Origin: an uncultured Granulosicoccaceae bacterium
Lineage (GTDB): Bacteria; Pseudomonadota; Gammaproteobacteria; Granulosicoccales; Granulosicoccaceae
DNA: 51,352 nt
Assembly: GCA_937922945.1 (NCBI GenBank)
Contig: CAKZUP010000140.1
Location: 1 to 51,352 of the forward strand
Reading direction: 5' to 3'
Of this stretch, positions 1-9,215 are shown one piece after another; within the stretch, counting starts at the first letter, position 1, and every line of letters begins with the position of its first letter. The position numbers and the translations under genes were made by a program. A model generated the notes under the pieces. That model did no database searches. It saw only the letters and a program-made list of their open reading frames with translations, and was not told the DNA's origin.

Positions 1-1032
1 TTGGATAACATAAAAAGCAATATCAACCTGGAAGTGGGCGACATCGTTGACAACTTCGTATTCGACGATATCAGTGAAGACGATTTAATTCAACAGCTGG
101 CAAAAGCCGCTGATTTTGATTTTAATGTTACTGAGTTCGAAGCGTTTAAAGGTGCTATCAGTGGTGCTTATCAGGGTATGGAAAACATAGTGGATATCGC
201 TGCCCTTGAAGATCAGTTTGCCGATATGCTTGACGATGCGGCAGGTACTGTTGAAGATAAAATTCGTGATGCTTTAGAAGAAGAATTAAGAAGCGCGGTA
301 AGAAGAATCATGGCAGGTCTTATTGCTGGTGCCGTACAAGACTTTACAGGAATTGAACTTACGGATGCCGAAATTGAAAGCATGACTGCGGCAACCACCG
401 ATCAGATTCTGGATACGCGGATTAATCCAACCGATGAAACAGACATTGAAATTGTCGATCTGCGTAACGAATGTGAAGTGTATGGTTTAGTTCATGATGC
501 AGAAGTTCAGGTTGAAGATATGCAACGCCGCCTGGAAGCGGTTAACCAGGCAATAGCTGATGATTTTCATGTAAGGCTTGTAGAGGTAACCGCTGACATA
601 TCTGAACAGAAAGGCATATACGACGCTCGAATAATCGAATTACAGGGACTACTCCGAACACCTGATCCGTATCGCACCCATAACGGCATTCGATACGATG
701 AAATTGATGATTATCGACAAGCCGTAACTACAAGTATTACTGCCGTATCCACAGCCCGGTCAGAACTATACGGCGAGCGTGTAGATACGCTTACAGCAGA
801 CTTGCAGCGCATATCGGATGAACACACTGCCACGATTCCAGAGTTTGACGATTACAGGCTTGAGGAGCGATTTGCTCGACAAGCAGTAGAGGATACGCTC
901 GGCGATATATACGATTTAACGATCGACGAAAATGGCGAAACCGTTTCAGACAACATGTTTTTTGCTGAGGCTGAGAACGAGCTGGATTCTGATAGAGAGC
1001 AAAACTTTACGCCTCCACCCGAGAATTGCTGA
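1..1032 (+). CDS. Acidic Tad-locus protein of unknown function (5' end probably outside window)
   Basis: The reading frame is open from the first base. A TTG stands at base 1, but the true start may lie upstream, so the gene is treated as possibly partial. The 343 visible residues are strongly acidic. A basic, amphipathic helical segment around residues 95-120 (ELRSAVRRIMAGLIAGAV) is followed by predicted coiled-coil stretches (about 165-215) and an acidic C-terminus that ends in a single Cys. There is no visible signal peptide in this part. It ends 11 bp before a TadE/TadG-like pseudopilin start, so it belongs to the Tad operon by position. I do not recognise the family. A role in pilus assembly is inferred from context only. 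Confidence 0.6.
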   Translation: MDNIKSNINLEVGDIVDNFVFDDISEDDLIQQLAKAADFDFNVTEFEAFKGAISGAYQGMENIVDIAALEDQFADMLDDAAGTVEDKIRDALEEELRSAVRRIMAGLIAGAVQDFTGIELTDAEIESMTAATTDQILDTRINPTDETDIEIVDLRNECEVYGLVHDAEVQVEDMQRRLEAVNQAIADDFHVRLVEVTADISEQKGIYDARIIELQGLLRTPDPYRTHNGIRYDEIDDYRQAVTTSITAVSTARSELYGERVDTLTADLQRISDEHTATIPEFDDYRLEERFARQAVEDTLGDIYDLTIDENGETVSDNMFFAEAENELDSDREQNFTPPPENC

Positions 1033-1043
1033 GGATAACGCTA

Positions 1044-2018
1044 ATGAACAGAACGCATAAAAACAGGGCGCATTGCCAATATGGCGGAGCTTTGGTTGAA
1101 GGTTTACTTATCTGTGGCGTGCTTGTGTCGTTCATGGTGGGCATCCCTATGATGGGTTCGCTAGTGGATCTGAAGCAAAACACCATACAAGCCAGTCGTT
1201 ATGCCGCATGGGAGAAAACGGTTCAGTACAACTCAATGCCTGTAGAAGATCAAATTGATGCACGTTTTTTTGCAGATGAGTCAGCGCCCATTCGTACCAC
1301 CGAACCAGGTGCTGAGTATCTGGGTACAAATCTGTTATGGGGTGAGTTAAGAACTCAGCAAGCACCGGGTGCCGCACCGGGTTCGAATGGCGGTAACGGT
1401 GACGGACCGGTTTCCCGCGATAATTTACAGCTTTATCAACGGGCGCGTGTAACAGCGAACACAAGCAACGTACATGTGTATCTGGGTGAAGGCGGAGTAC
1501 CTGGAGGTGCCGGTAATCCAACAACCGATACGACTGGGCCTGCAGACGGCGCTATGTATGACAGCGTGAGTAAGGCGGTATCTGAAATCGGCCAGTTTAT
1601 AAGTAAAGACGGGTGGGATGAGTACAACCCGAACAACCCCAATGACAACGATATGTATATCAATGGATTACTGCGATCTCATGTAGAGGTGAAAGTTGAG
1701 AACAATCAGATCATGAATGTTGCCGGGGAAAATTGTTCGCAAGGTGGCGCAGGGTGTGTGTATGAGTCAACCAGTATCCTGGTTGATGGTTGGTCCGCCG
1801 CCGACCCAGACCAAGTTCGCGACCGCGTTCATGGATTTGTGCCGACCAACAGATTGGAGGCAGTGGGTCGATTGGTGTCCGCGGTCAAGGTTGTTCCGAT
1901 GCTAAAAGACCTTGGTAACCTGAAGGGTGCTTTTGGTTGCACCAAGTTGGGTGTAAGACCGTCAAAAGATCTGCATGCGTTACCTACGTATACGCCAGTT
2001 GAAGGAGACGACTGCTAA
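1044..2018 (+). CDS. TadE/TadG-like minor pseudopilin
   Basis: The product is a 324-residue inner-membrane protein. The basic N-terminus is followed by a prepilin-like junction (QYGGALVEG, with Glu at +5 if cleavage falls after the first Gly) and one hydrophobic helix (about residues 18-40). The rest is a long polar, Gly/Asn/Pro-rich extracytoplasmic domain with paired cysteines near residues 231-239 (CSQGGAGC) and near the C-terminus. TadE/TadG pseudopilins have this plan. The ATG at 1044 is chosen over an in-frame TTG at 1026 because GAGGA lies 8 bases upstream. The stop overlaps the next ATG (TAATG), which suggests translational coupling. The assignment to TadE rather than TadG is uncertain. 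Confidence 0.7.
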   Translation: MNRTHKNRAHCQYGGALVEGLLICGVLVSFMVGIPMMGSLVDLKQNTIQASRYAAWEKTVQYNSMPVEDQIDARFFADESAPIRTTEPGAEYLGTNLLWGELRTQQAPGAAPGSNGGNGDGPVSRDNLQLYQRARVTANTSNVHVYLGEGGVPGGAGNPTTDTTGPADGAMYDSVSKAVSEIGQFISKDGWDEYNPNNPNDNDMYINGLLRSHVEVKVENNQIMNVAGENCSQGGAGCVYESTSILVDGWSAADPDQVRDRVHGFVPTNRLEAVGRLVSAVKVVPMLKDLGNLKGAFGCTKLGVRPSKDLHALPTYTPVEGDDC

Positions 2019-2704
2019 TGAATAAATCATTTGTTGTAAGTCTTGGGCTTTACTTGGTTATTCTGTTTTCAGCAGGGTCAGCCAATGCGTCAGAGACACC
2101 CATCGAGCTACCGGAAAACGCCAATACCGCGTGGATTTCCAGCAATTTAAATCAAAACGGCTTGGTGATGAGTATTCGTACGTTTCATTCTCCCGATTCT
2201 GTGGAGGATGTTCTGGGTTTCTATCGTACCGCTTGGTTCAAAGAGGGTGAAATCCCGGGCTTTCTTGAAGACAACCTACTTGAGTGGAAACTCATTAGCC
2301 AAATGCGCGACACAGAGAATGTTGTACTGCAATTAAAACCAACTGATAACGGAGGATCGACGGGTTTTCTTTCTGTGGCTCAACTGCATGCGGGTAGCCA
2401 GCCTATTGACATAGATTTCCCATTACCGGAATCAACAGAAGAATACGCAACGACATTCATGCGAGAGAACAATGCCGATGTTCATACCATGACATTTATC
2501 ACCAAGCAATCTGTCGGCACAACAACCGCTTTCTATCTTGATCAGCTTTCACGTAAAGGTTGGTCTAAGGCAAGAGAAGATGATGTCAAAGGCAGCAGAA
2601 TCTTACTTTTCAACAGGAAAGATGATCGCTGTGAAATGGTGATACAAAAATTAAACGAAGAAGACACCGTTATTTTTGTGAATAGAGTAAAGCGAAGTGT
2701 TTAG
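2018..2704 (+). CDS. Secreted Tad-locus protein with an internal duplication
   Basis: The protein has 228 residues with a cleavable signal peptide (MNKSFVVSLGLYLVILFSAG, then ANA-S). The mature part contains two related segments. One (about 55-85) has the pattern S-V-x-D-V-L-x-F-Y with a following W. The other (about 165-185) has S-V-G-T-T-T-A-F-Y followed by GW. Each leads into a beta-rich stretch, so the mature domain looks like a tandem duplication. I do not recognise a named family. It sits between two pilin-like genes, its start overlaps the upstream stop, and its end overlaps the next start by 8 bp. A periplasmic or pilus-associated role is likely but inferred from position. Confidence 0.65.
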   Translation: MNKSFVVSLGLYLVILFSAGSANASETPIELPENANTAWISSNLNQNGLVMSIRTFHSPDSVEDVLGFYRTAWFKEGEIPGFLEDNLLEWKLISQMRDTENVVLQLKPTDNGGSTGFLSVAQLHAGSQPIDIDFPLPESTEEYATTFMRENNADVHTMTFITKQSVGTTTAFYLDQLSRKGWSKAREDDVKGSRILLFNRKDDRCEMVIQKLNEEDTVIFVNRVKRSV

Positions 2705-2882
2705 CAAGAATCGAAAATCTGAAAACGGGTATGTAACGATTGAGTATGCGATCGTTACCGCAGCGGTCACTATAGCGTTGTTAATGCCAATACCAGGATC
2801 TGAAGATTCCATCATTCAAATGACGTTGGATGGTATCAGACATTTCCAGGCGCATACCGTCACTATGTTGGCTTTGCCTTAA
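2697..2882 (+). CDS. Flp-family type IVb prepilin (pilin-like, 61 aa)
   Basis: This very small protein has a short basic leader ending in NG, then YVTIEYAIVTAAVTIALL. In Flp prepilins, cleavage occurs after Gly and leaves Glu at +5 followed by Tyr at +6. Here Gly is followed by Y-V-T-I-E-Y, which fits exactly. The hydrophobic segment and the short C-terminal tail also fit. The start is a GTG that overlaps the upstream gene by 8 bp. An ATG start is not available. The gene is a candidate structural subunit of the Tad pilus, although the true major Flp may lie outside the window. The peptidase that would process it is not in this window. Confidence 0.7.
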   Translation: MFSKNRKSENGYVTIEYAIVTAAVTIALLMPIPGSEDSIIQMTLDGIRHFQAHTVTMLALP

Positions 2883-2912
2883 AGCCGGTTAATTAAATAG
2901 TAGAGAATAAAA

Positions 2913-3767
2913 ATGGGTATTAGATCAGGTAAGCAGCCGATAAAAAAACCGTCGAAGAACGTGATGATGTTTGTCGTCTCACTGTTGGTAGGTGGCGTTG
3001 GCGTCTTTTACTCCAAGCAATACATAGAATCCGAAATTGCGGTCTATAAGAAATCGCTTGAAAAAACCGAAAAAATGGTTGAAGTGGTAGTGCCTGCCAG
3101 AAGCATGATGAGGGGTGAGTTAGTAACTCAGTCCGATCTGACACTGCGAAAAATTCCAGAACAATACGCCGACAGCAATTCGATCACCGGTAGCACATTC
3201 GAGGCGGCGGTTGGACAGCGGGTTGAGTTTGATCTTGATCGTGGTAAACCCATTTTATGGGCGCACCTTGAAGGCGGACAAACCCCGACATTTTCTGGCA
3301 AAGTGCCTACCGGCTTGCGGGCCATGACCATACGGGTGGATGAAATTAACTCGATATCCGGTTTTTTGCAGCCCAAGGACAAAATCGATCTGTTGCTTAC
3401 CTATGGTGCTAAGGAAGAAAAGCAGATTATTCCTCTCATCCAGAACCTTAATGTTATCGCTACGGGCGTTCAAACGTATGTGGATAAGCAAAGCTCAGCG
3501 AAGCGATCATTCACCACCATAACCATTCAGGTTACGCCTGAACAGGCAAAGAAAATTACGCTGTCTCAGCAAGTTGGAAAAATAACGGCAATGCTGCGTA
3601 ACCCCGATGATGAGTCACCATTGAGCAAATTGCCAATGTCTATGGCTCAGGTTTTGAACCTTCCCAAACCCGTTGTAAAGGCAGTTGCTCCAAAACCGAA
3701 GCCAAAGCCCAAGCCAAGGCCTAAGAAGAAAGTACCCCAGATCGAATACATCATTGGAGGGTCATGA
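2913..3767 (+). CDS. cpaB: CpaB/RcpC pilus assembly protein
   Basis: The protein has 284 residues: a cytoplasmic basic tail, one transmembrane helix (about 17-37), a short coiled segment, then a SAF-like domain (about 50-115, [19 protein letters not shown]). The RcpC/CpaB domain follows ([19 protein letters not shown], then [11 protein letters not shown]), as is typical of periplasmic CpaB. The C-terminus is an unusual Lys/Pro tract ([13 protein letters not shown], about 261-273), which could be a flexible or peptidoglycan-reaching tail. The family works with the secretin in the outer part of the Tad machine. The gene overlaps the secretin gene by 4 bp (ATGA). Confidence 0.9.
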   Translation: MGIRSGKQPIKKPSKNVMMFVVSLLVGGVGVFYSKQYIESEIAVYKKSLEKTEKMVEVVVPARSMMRGELVTQSDLTLRKIPEQYADSNSITGSTFEAAVGQRVEFDLDRGKPILWAHLEGGQTPTFSGKVPTGLRAMTIRVDEINSISGFLQPKDKIDLLLTYGAKEEKQIIPLIQNLNVIATGVQTYVDKQSSAKRSFTTITIQVTPEQAKKITLSQQVGKITAMLRNPDDESPLSKLPMSMAQVLNLPKPVVKAVAPKPKPKPKPRPKKKVPQIEYIIGGS

Positions 3768-5278
3768 AAATGGCTGCGCGTAACACTTTATTAATACTCA
3801 CGTTCATTCTGATTATATGTTCAGACACATACGCGGCAGATGATTGGCAAGCGGTTGGCTCTAAGCTACACACGGTAAACGCAACAGGTGCATCAAATGG
3901 TGGTAGCAGTGGAGACAGGGCCTACATGGCATCAGTGGGTGAAACTCTCAAAGATATTGCTCAGCGCCATACTGGCAATGAAAATAACTGGTCTGCAATA
4001 GCGTCTTACAATCAACTAGGGTCGTTGGCACGAATACAAAAAGACCGGATGATTCTTATCCCGTCTCAGTTGTTGCCGACTGCAACGCAGAGCTATGAAA
4101 TACGGGAGTTTGGTGACGAAGGAGAAATTATTTCATCCGATGGAAAAGCGAAACAGGCAAAAGGAACGAGTAAGAAATCTGCATCGCCATCTACTGACAA
4201 AAACGATATTCAGAAGACGATCGAAAAAGTCGTCACTCAAAATGTCAATCTTTTTGCAGGACAAGTCAAAGTGCTCGGTCAAGTCTCGGTAAGCCGGGTA
4301 GCTGTCGGTAATGGTGGCATAGTGCGAGCCGAAGTGCTCAAATCAGGTGAGCTGTTGGTTATAGGGCAGGAACCTGGCAGTACCAGTCTACGACTATGGC
4401 ACAAAGATGGTGATCAAACCGATTACAACATTCGGGTGACAGAAGAGGACCCTGAAACGCGCTTCCCCATGGAGCGTATGGTTCGAATGAAAGTCAAGAT
4501 GGTTGAGTTTCGTAAGAGCGCGCTGGGAAAACTCGGTATCGATTGGGGGGATAGCGTGAACGGCCCTACTTTTGCCACAGCGGGTGATGTAATCGGGAAC
4601 AATCTGTTCCGTCCCGTTACCGAGGGGTTCGACGGTTTGCCTAATACGGTGGCACCATTCTCTACCTATTTTGGTATTGCGTCTAACATTACTTCGCGCA
4701 TTAACTTTCTTTCCTCAAACGGTGATGCAGTCACTTTAGCCGAACCGGTACTCAGCTGTACCAATGGCGGTTCTGCAAGTTTTCTGGCAGGTGGTGAAGT
4801 TCCTTACCCAACAGTCGGCCCCAATGGTGAAACCAAGGTGGCGTTCAAAGACTACGGCATCAAGCTCAATATTTCTCCGGAAATCGACCCATCCGGGAAC
4901 GTCAGAACCATGATCGAAACGGAGATCAGTCAGATTGATCCGGCATTGTCCATACAAGGTACCCCCGGTCTACTTACCAGACGTGCGCAAACTCAAGTGA
5001 ACGTCAGATCAGGGCAAACCATTGTTATAAGTGGACTACTCAGCAAAGAGTCCAGCAACGATATCGATAAGATTCCTGGTCTCGGAAATTTGCCTATCCT
5101 GGGTAATTTATTCAAGTCTAAAAATATCCGTAACTCGGTAAGTGAGTTGGTCATATTCGTAACGCCTGAAGTCATTGAACCCAGTGGTGAATTATTAACA
5201 AGCAGGCAAACCAATATTAATAACTACACAGCTAAAGAACTAGAAAACGCTCGTAACGAGTTACCCTTACTGGACTAA
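3764..5278 (+). CDS. cpaC: Tad secretin CpaC/RcpA with N-terminal LysM-like region
   Basis: The product is a 504-residue outer-membrane secretin. The signal peptide ends near residue 24 (TYA-ADD). A LysM-like segment (about 55-108, [18 protein letters not shown]) may bind peptidoglycan. A pilus-secretin N-terminal domain follows (about 155-235), then the secretin core ([21 protein letters not shown] at about 243; [20 protein letters not shown] at about 405; [22 protein letters not shown] near 445). These are hallmark motifs of the Tad/type II secretin family. It is coupled to cpaB by an ATGA overlap and is followed after 4 bp by tadA. The LysM-like part is less common in CpaC and is the only unusual element. 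Confidence 0.92.
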   Translation: MKMAARNTLLILTFILIICSDTYAADDWQAVGSKLHTVNATGASNGGSSGDRAYMASVGETLKDIAQRHTGNENNWSAIASYNQLGSLARIQKDRMILIPSQLLPTATQSYEIREFGDEGEIISSDGKAKQAKGTSKKSASPSTDKNDIQKTIEKVVTQNVNLFAGQVKVLGQVSVSRVAVGNGGIVRAEVLKSGELLVIGQEPGSTSLRLWHKDGDQTDYNIRVTEEDPETRFPMERMVRMKVKMVEFRKSALGKLGIDWGDSVNGPTFATAGDVIGNNLFRPVTEGFDGLPNTVAPFSTYFGIASNITSRINFLSSNGDAVTLAEPVLSCTNGGSASFLAGGEVPYPTVGPNGETKVAFKDYGIKLNISPEIDPSGNVRTMIETEISQIDPALSIQGTPGLLTRRAQTQVNVRSGQTIVISGLLSKESSNDIDKIPGLGNLPILGNLFKSKNIRNSVSELVIFVTPEVIEPSGELLTSRQTNINNYTAKELENARNELPLLD

Positions 5279-5282
5279 GACT

Positions 5283-7406
5283 ATGTTTGATTTTTACTAC
5301 TCGCACGGTGGTTCTCGTCGTAAGTCTTTTAAATCTAAAGGCGAGGTTTGCTCCATTGGTAGCGCCCGTAGCAACGATTTGGTGTTAGACACAAAAGCCA
5401 TGGCTAAGCGACACGTCGAGCTACGGCTTCGCCCATCCGGCATTCACATTACCGATCTTGGCAGTCTCAGCGGCACGTGGGTTAATAAAGAACGAGTTAA
5501 GGAATACGGCCCACTGAGCGACCTTGATGAGGTTGTCGTGGGCGATGTATCGCTAGTCTTGGATGGTATGCCCGTGATATCCGACCATCTGGTTAATCAG
5601 GGCGATTCGGCTTCTTCTGGTGCGCGAAGTGACAATAATAATCGCTCAACGGAGCAAGCCAACAAAGAAATACGACAAAACCATTACGAGGAAGAGCCGG
5701 TTGTTGAGAAACCCAGGAAAGGTGGTCTGTTTTCATTGTTCTCCAGCAAAAAAGAGCCTGTTGGCTCACCAATAGATACAGACGACATCAGTGATAACAC
5801 CGGAACGCGTGAATCGTCGAATGGTGCAGCCGGTGCAGAGATGGTGGACGATCAATCAAACACAGCTGTACAATCGAGTCTTAGTAGTCAACAAGAAACC
5901 GTTCACGCTAGTTCAAATGTTCAAACAGATGCAGGTGCGGTAGCGTCAGCAGCCGGTTCAATGTCAGATGGTTCAATGGCCCGGCAATCAGGTGAATCTC
6001 ATACCATCACGGCTGCCAATCAATCTCAATCAATAGCACCACCACTCGCTGCAGACGTGTCCAGTGCGGAAGCTGCTGAGCCAGAACAAGAGCCTGAAAG
6101 TGCTTACACAGAAGAGGATGCTGAGCTGGCGTATTGGAGTCACATTGTTCACGATCAGCTACTAAATCAAATGGACTTACGTCGAAAAGACGTCAATCGT
6201 ATGACCGATGACGATCTGCGTGAAGAGGCTTCAAATCTTATCGGTCAAATTGTTCAAAGCATAGAATCACAATTTCCGGATCATCTCGATCTGGAACAGT
6301 TGAGAGTCAATGTGCTCAATGAGGCAGTTGGGCTGGGGCCACTGGAAAAGTTTCTCGAAGACGATGAAGTCACAGAAATAATGGTTAACAACCATGCGGA
6401 AATATTTCTGGAAAAAAATGGCAAGATCGTTAGATCAAAGAATCAGTTCAGTAGCGATGCTACCGTTTACGCAGTAATTGAAAGAATAATCACCCCGATT
6501 GGTCGAAGAATTGATGAGAGTAGTCCAATTGTCGATGCACGATTAAAAGACGGCTCGCGTGTTAATGCGGTTATACCGCCACTGGCTTTAAAAGGCCCCA
6601 GCATTACCATAAGAAAATTTCCAAAATACCGCATGCAATTTTCAGATTTGGTGAAGTTTGGTTCAACCAATCAGCAAATGGTGGATTTTTTCCAGGTTTG
6701 TGTTGAAAGCCATAAGAATATTATTGTAGCTGGCGGTACCGGTTCTGGAAAAACAACACTGCTGAATGTGTTGTCAAACTTCATACCGGATACGGATCGC
6801 ATCGTGACCATTGAAGATGCCGCAGAACTGTCTCTAGCACAGCCTAACCTTGTATCTCTTGAATCCAGGCCTCCCAACCTGGAAGGCAAAGGCGACATTC
6901 CGATACGCGATCTGGTAAAAAATTCACTTCGTATGCGACCCGATAGAATTGTTATCGGGGAGTGCCGTGGCGGTGAAGCCATCGATATGCTTCAGGCTAT
7001 GAATACTGGACACGATGGTTCGCTTACAACTATTCACGCCAACACCCCAAGAGACGTTATCTCCCGATTGGAAGTGTTGGTCCTAATGGCGGGGCTAGAT
7101 CTACCGGTTACAGCGATAAGGGAGCAGGTGGCGTCAGCGGTACACTTGATTGTTCAACAAACTCGTTATCCCTGCGGCTCCCGAAAAATCAGTAAGGTGA
7201 CTGAGGTTGTCGGTGTTGAAAGCGGTACCGTTCAATTACAGGATATCTTTGAGTACAAACAGCAAGGCTTCGGGCCCGACGGTAAGGTGCGTGGCGTGTT
7301 TCAGCCCACAGGTTTTATACCCACGTTTTATGATGAGCTTCGGCTTATGGGCAAAGAAATGGATATCAGTTGCTTCAATAACAGTCGTGCGAGTGAAGTC
7401 GCATGA
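5283..7406 (+). CDS. tadA: TadA/CpaF pilus ATPase with N-terminal FHA domain
   Basis: This cytoplasmic hexameric ATPase drives Flp pilus assembly. At 707 residues it is clearly longer than usual CpaF. Residues 1-100 form an FHA domain (SIGSARSNDLVL, KRHVEL, GSLSGTWVNKERV), the phosphothreonine-binding fold. Residues 110-275 are a Ser/Gln/Glu-rich linker. From about 280 onward comes the CpaF core: LGPLEKFLEDDEVTEIMVN, Walker A GGTGSGKTT with Lys490, the acidic Walker B-like box (RPDRIVIGECRGGEA) and the His-box TGHDGSLTTIHAN. The FHA part suggests control by Ser/Thr phosphorylation or phospho-dependent localisation, which is inferred. The gene overlaps tadB by 4 bp. Confidence 0.93.
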   Translation: MFDFYYSHGGSRRKSFKSKGEVCSIGSARSNDLVLDTKAMAKRHVELRLRPSGIHITDLGSLSGTWVNKERVKEYGPLSDLDEVVVGDVSLVLDGMPVISDHLVNQGDSASSGARSDNNNRSTEQANKEIRQNHYEEEPVVEKPRKGGLFSLFSSKKEPVGSPIDTDDISDNTGTRESSNGAAGAEMVDDQSNTAVQSSLSSQQETVHASSNVQTDAGAVASAAGSMSDGSMARQSGESHTITAANQSQSIAPPLAADVSSAEAAEPEQEPESAYTEEDAELAYWSHIVHDQLLNQMDLRRKDVNRMTDDDLREEASNLIGQIVQSIESQFPDHLDLEQLRVNVLNEAVGLGPLEKFLEDDEVTEIMVNNHAEIFLEKNGKIVRSKNQFSSDATVYAVIERIITPIGRRIDESSPIVDARLKDGSRVNAVIPPLALKGPSITIRKFPKYRMQFSDLVKFGSTNQQMVDFFQVCVESHKNIIVAGGTGSGKTTLLNVLSNFIPDTDRIVTIEDAAELSLAQPNLVSLESRPPNLEGKGDIPIRDLVKNSLRMRPDRIVIGECRGGEAIDMLQAMNTGHDGSLTTIHANTPRDVISRLEVLVLMAGLDLPVTAIREQVASAVHLIVQQTRYPCGSRKISKVTEVVGVESGTVQLQDIFEYKQQGFGPDGKVRGVFQPTGFIPTFYDELRLMGKEMDISCFNNSRASEVA

Positions 7407-8251
7407 TGCTGTTAACCATATTAGGGTTGCTGTTTATGAGTGGAGGGCTGATTGCCTACACCATGATGGACACTGGCTCCGATGCCTGGGTACGCCACTC
7501 TAACCAATTTACCGAAACAGCCGAAGAGAATCTGGAACGCATGTTCATGTTTACGGACACCCGTAAACTGTTAATTATCTATGTGGGCGCCATGTTCCTG
7601 GTCCCGCTTTTTTTGTACATAATGGATTTCTCGTGGGTGTTTATCATCCTGTCTTTTGCGGCCGTGTTTCAATTTCCCAAAATGTACTTCAAGCGGTTGG
7701 CGAAAAAGCGAGCCGACGCGATCAATTTTGCGCTTCCGGATTCCTTGGCTCAAATCAGTGGTGCGATGCGAGCGGGGTCGACGTTTATCTCAGCAGTACA
7801 AGCCATGGTAGAAGAACAAAAGGGCCCCATAAGTCAGGAGTTCTCACTCATGCTGCGAGAACAGAGAATGGGCGCACGACTAGAAGAAGCACTCGATAAC
7901 TTGGGCGAGCGTGTACAAACAGAAGAAATGGATTTGGTGATATCGGCTGCGCTTATCTCACAAGATGTGGGCGGTAACCTGGCAGAGATATTTGCGCGTT
8001 TGTCAGAAACACTGCGCAAAAAAATGGAGATGGAAGGAAAGATCAAAGCGCTTACGGCACAAGGTATTCTGCAAGGATACGTGGTAACCGCTTTGCCATT
8101 TCTCATTCTGGCTGCGCTGATGGTTATTGAACCGGAAGCAACCAGGCCAATGTTCACCAGTATTCTAGGCTGGGTGTTCTTGTTCATCATAATGGTAATG
8201 CAGGTTATTGGTGGAACCATGATCAAGAAAATAGTGGCGATCGACGTATGA
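7403..8251 (+). CDS. tadB: TadB inner-membrane platform protein
   Basis: The protein has 282 residues with N-terminal hydrophobic segments (about 1-20 and 55-90), a cytoplasmic T2SF (GspF-like) domain (PDSLAQISGAMRAGSTFISA at about 112, with the conserved SAALISQDVGGNLAE near 180) and two C-terminal membrane helices. This is the TadB layout: one of two paralogous platform proteins that anchor the ATPase to the pilus base. The ATGATG junction with tadA and the ATGA junction with tadC indicate strict translational coupling and balanced expression. Confidence 0.9.
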   Translation: MMLLTILGLLFMSGGLIAYTMMDTGSDAWVRHSNQFTETAEENLERMFMFTDTRKLLIIYVGAMFLVPLFLYIMDFSWVFIILSFAAVFQFPKMYFKRLAKKRADAINFALPDSLAQISGAMRAGSTFISAVQAMVEEQKGPISQEFSLMLREQRMGARLEEALDNLGERVQTEEMDLVISAALISQDVGGNLAEIFARLSETLRKKMEMEGKIKALTAQGILQGYVVTALPFLILAALMVIEPEATRPMFTSILGWVFLFIIMVMQVIGGTMIKKIVAIDV

Positions 8252-9159
8252 CCATATTCATCATCAGTATTTCAATCGGGCTTTTCGTCGGAATTTTTTT
8301 CTGGCAAGCGTACCGCGTTTTTCATGAAGTGCCAGATGAAGATCGCTCGTATCTGGACAGACCTGCAAAAGGCTTTCGCGTTGTATGGCCATTAATTACA
8401 GCCGTTGAGCACCACTGGGGACCCTACTTTTCAGATTCTCAAAAGAGTGCGGCGTATTACCGGCTCAGAATGGCGGGAAAAGAATACAGCATCATGCCCG
8501 AACAGTTTATTGCAGCAAAAATTGTTTCGGCCGGTGTATTCACTGTGTTCAGTTACTTCTTTCTCGCAATGCTCGGGAAATCGGCTGTTGTTTTGGCGCT
8601 TATCGGTGGCTTCGGCGGATTCTACTACCCCGAATTGTGGCTTAAGGAATCTGCGGTAAAACGAAAAGCCGATATCTTAAAGCGACTGCCTTTTTATCTC
8701 GACATTATTACGCTCTCTGTAGAGGCGGGTACTAACTTAACCGGTGGTCTAACACAAGCGGTTGCCAAGTCTGGAGACTCACCGCTACGAAGCGAGTTCA
8801 GTCGTGTATTAAGAGATATACGTGCCGGTAAAACAAGATCGGAATCGTTAAGGGCAATGTCAGATCGAACCGGCAGCCCGGCTTTGGTGGGTGTGGTATC
8901 GAGCATGATACAAGCGGAAAGAACCGGGTCGAGTCTGGGACCAATTTTGCGTGCTCAGGCAGATCAAATTCGCAGTGAGCGTTTTCAGAAGGCAGAAAAG
9001 CAGGCTATGGAAGCACCAGTAAAACTGCTTGGACCGTTAGTTATGTTTATTTTCCCTTGTACGTTTTTAGTTTTGGGATTTCTCATAATAAGTAAAGCGT
9101 TATTGCAAAACATTATCACGTGGGGCCCGCTGGTGTGGGCTTACAACTGGCCTGGCTAG
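8248..9159 (+). CDS. tadC: TadC inner-membrane platform protein
   Basis: The protein has 303 residues. An N-terminal helix (3-22) is followed by a segment typical of TadC (YYRLRMAGKEYSIMPEQFIA), two further helices (about 90-130), the T2SF domain (LKRLPFYLDIITLSVEAGTN at about 145, with GSPALVGVVSSMIQAERTGS near 210) and C-terminal helices. It pairs with TadB as the second platform subunit. It is the last gene of the tightly overlapping run. The next gene follows after 56 bp. Confidence 0.9.
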   Translation: MTIFIISISIGLFVGIFFWQAYRVFHEVPDEDRSYLDRPAKGFRVVWPLITAVEHHWGPYFSDSQKSAAYYRLRMAGKEYSIMPEQFIAAKIVSAGVFTVFSYFFLAMLGKSAVVLALIGGFGGFYYPELWLKESAVKRKADILKRLPFYLDIITLSVEAGTNLTGGLTQAVAKSGDSPLRSEFSRVLRDIRAGKTRSESLRAMSDRTGSPALVGVVSSMIQAERTGSSLGPILRAQADQIRSERFQKAEKQAMEAPVKLLGPLVMFIFPCTFLVLGFLIISKALLQNIITWGPLVWAYNWPG

Positions 9160-9215
9160 CGTGGCGAGGTTTAGCTGGTTGAACTGTCGGCTGGTGTATT
9201 GATGAGGATTAATCT

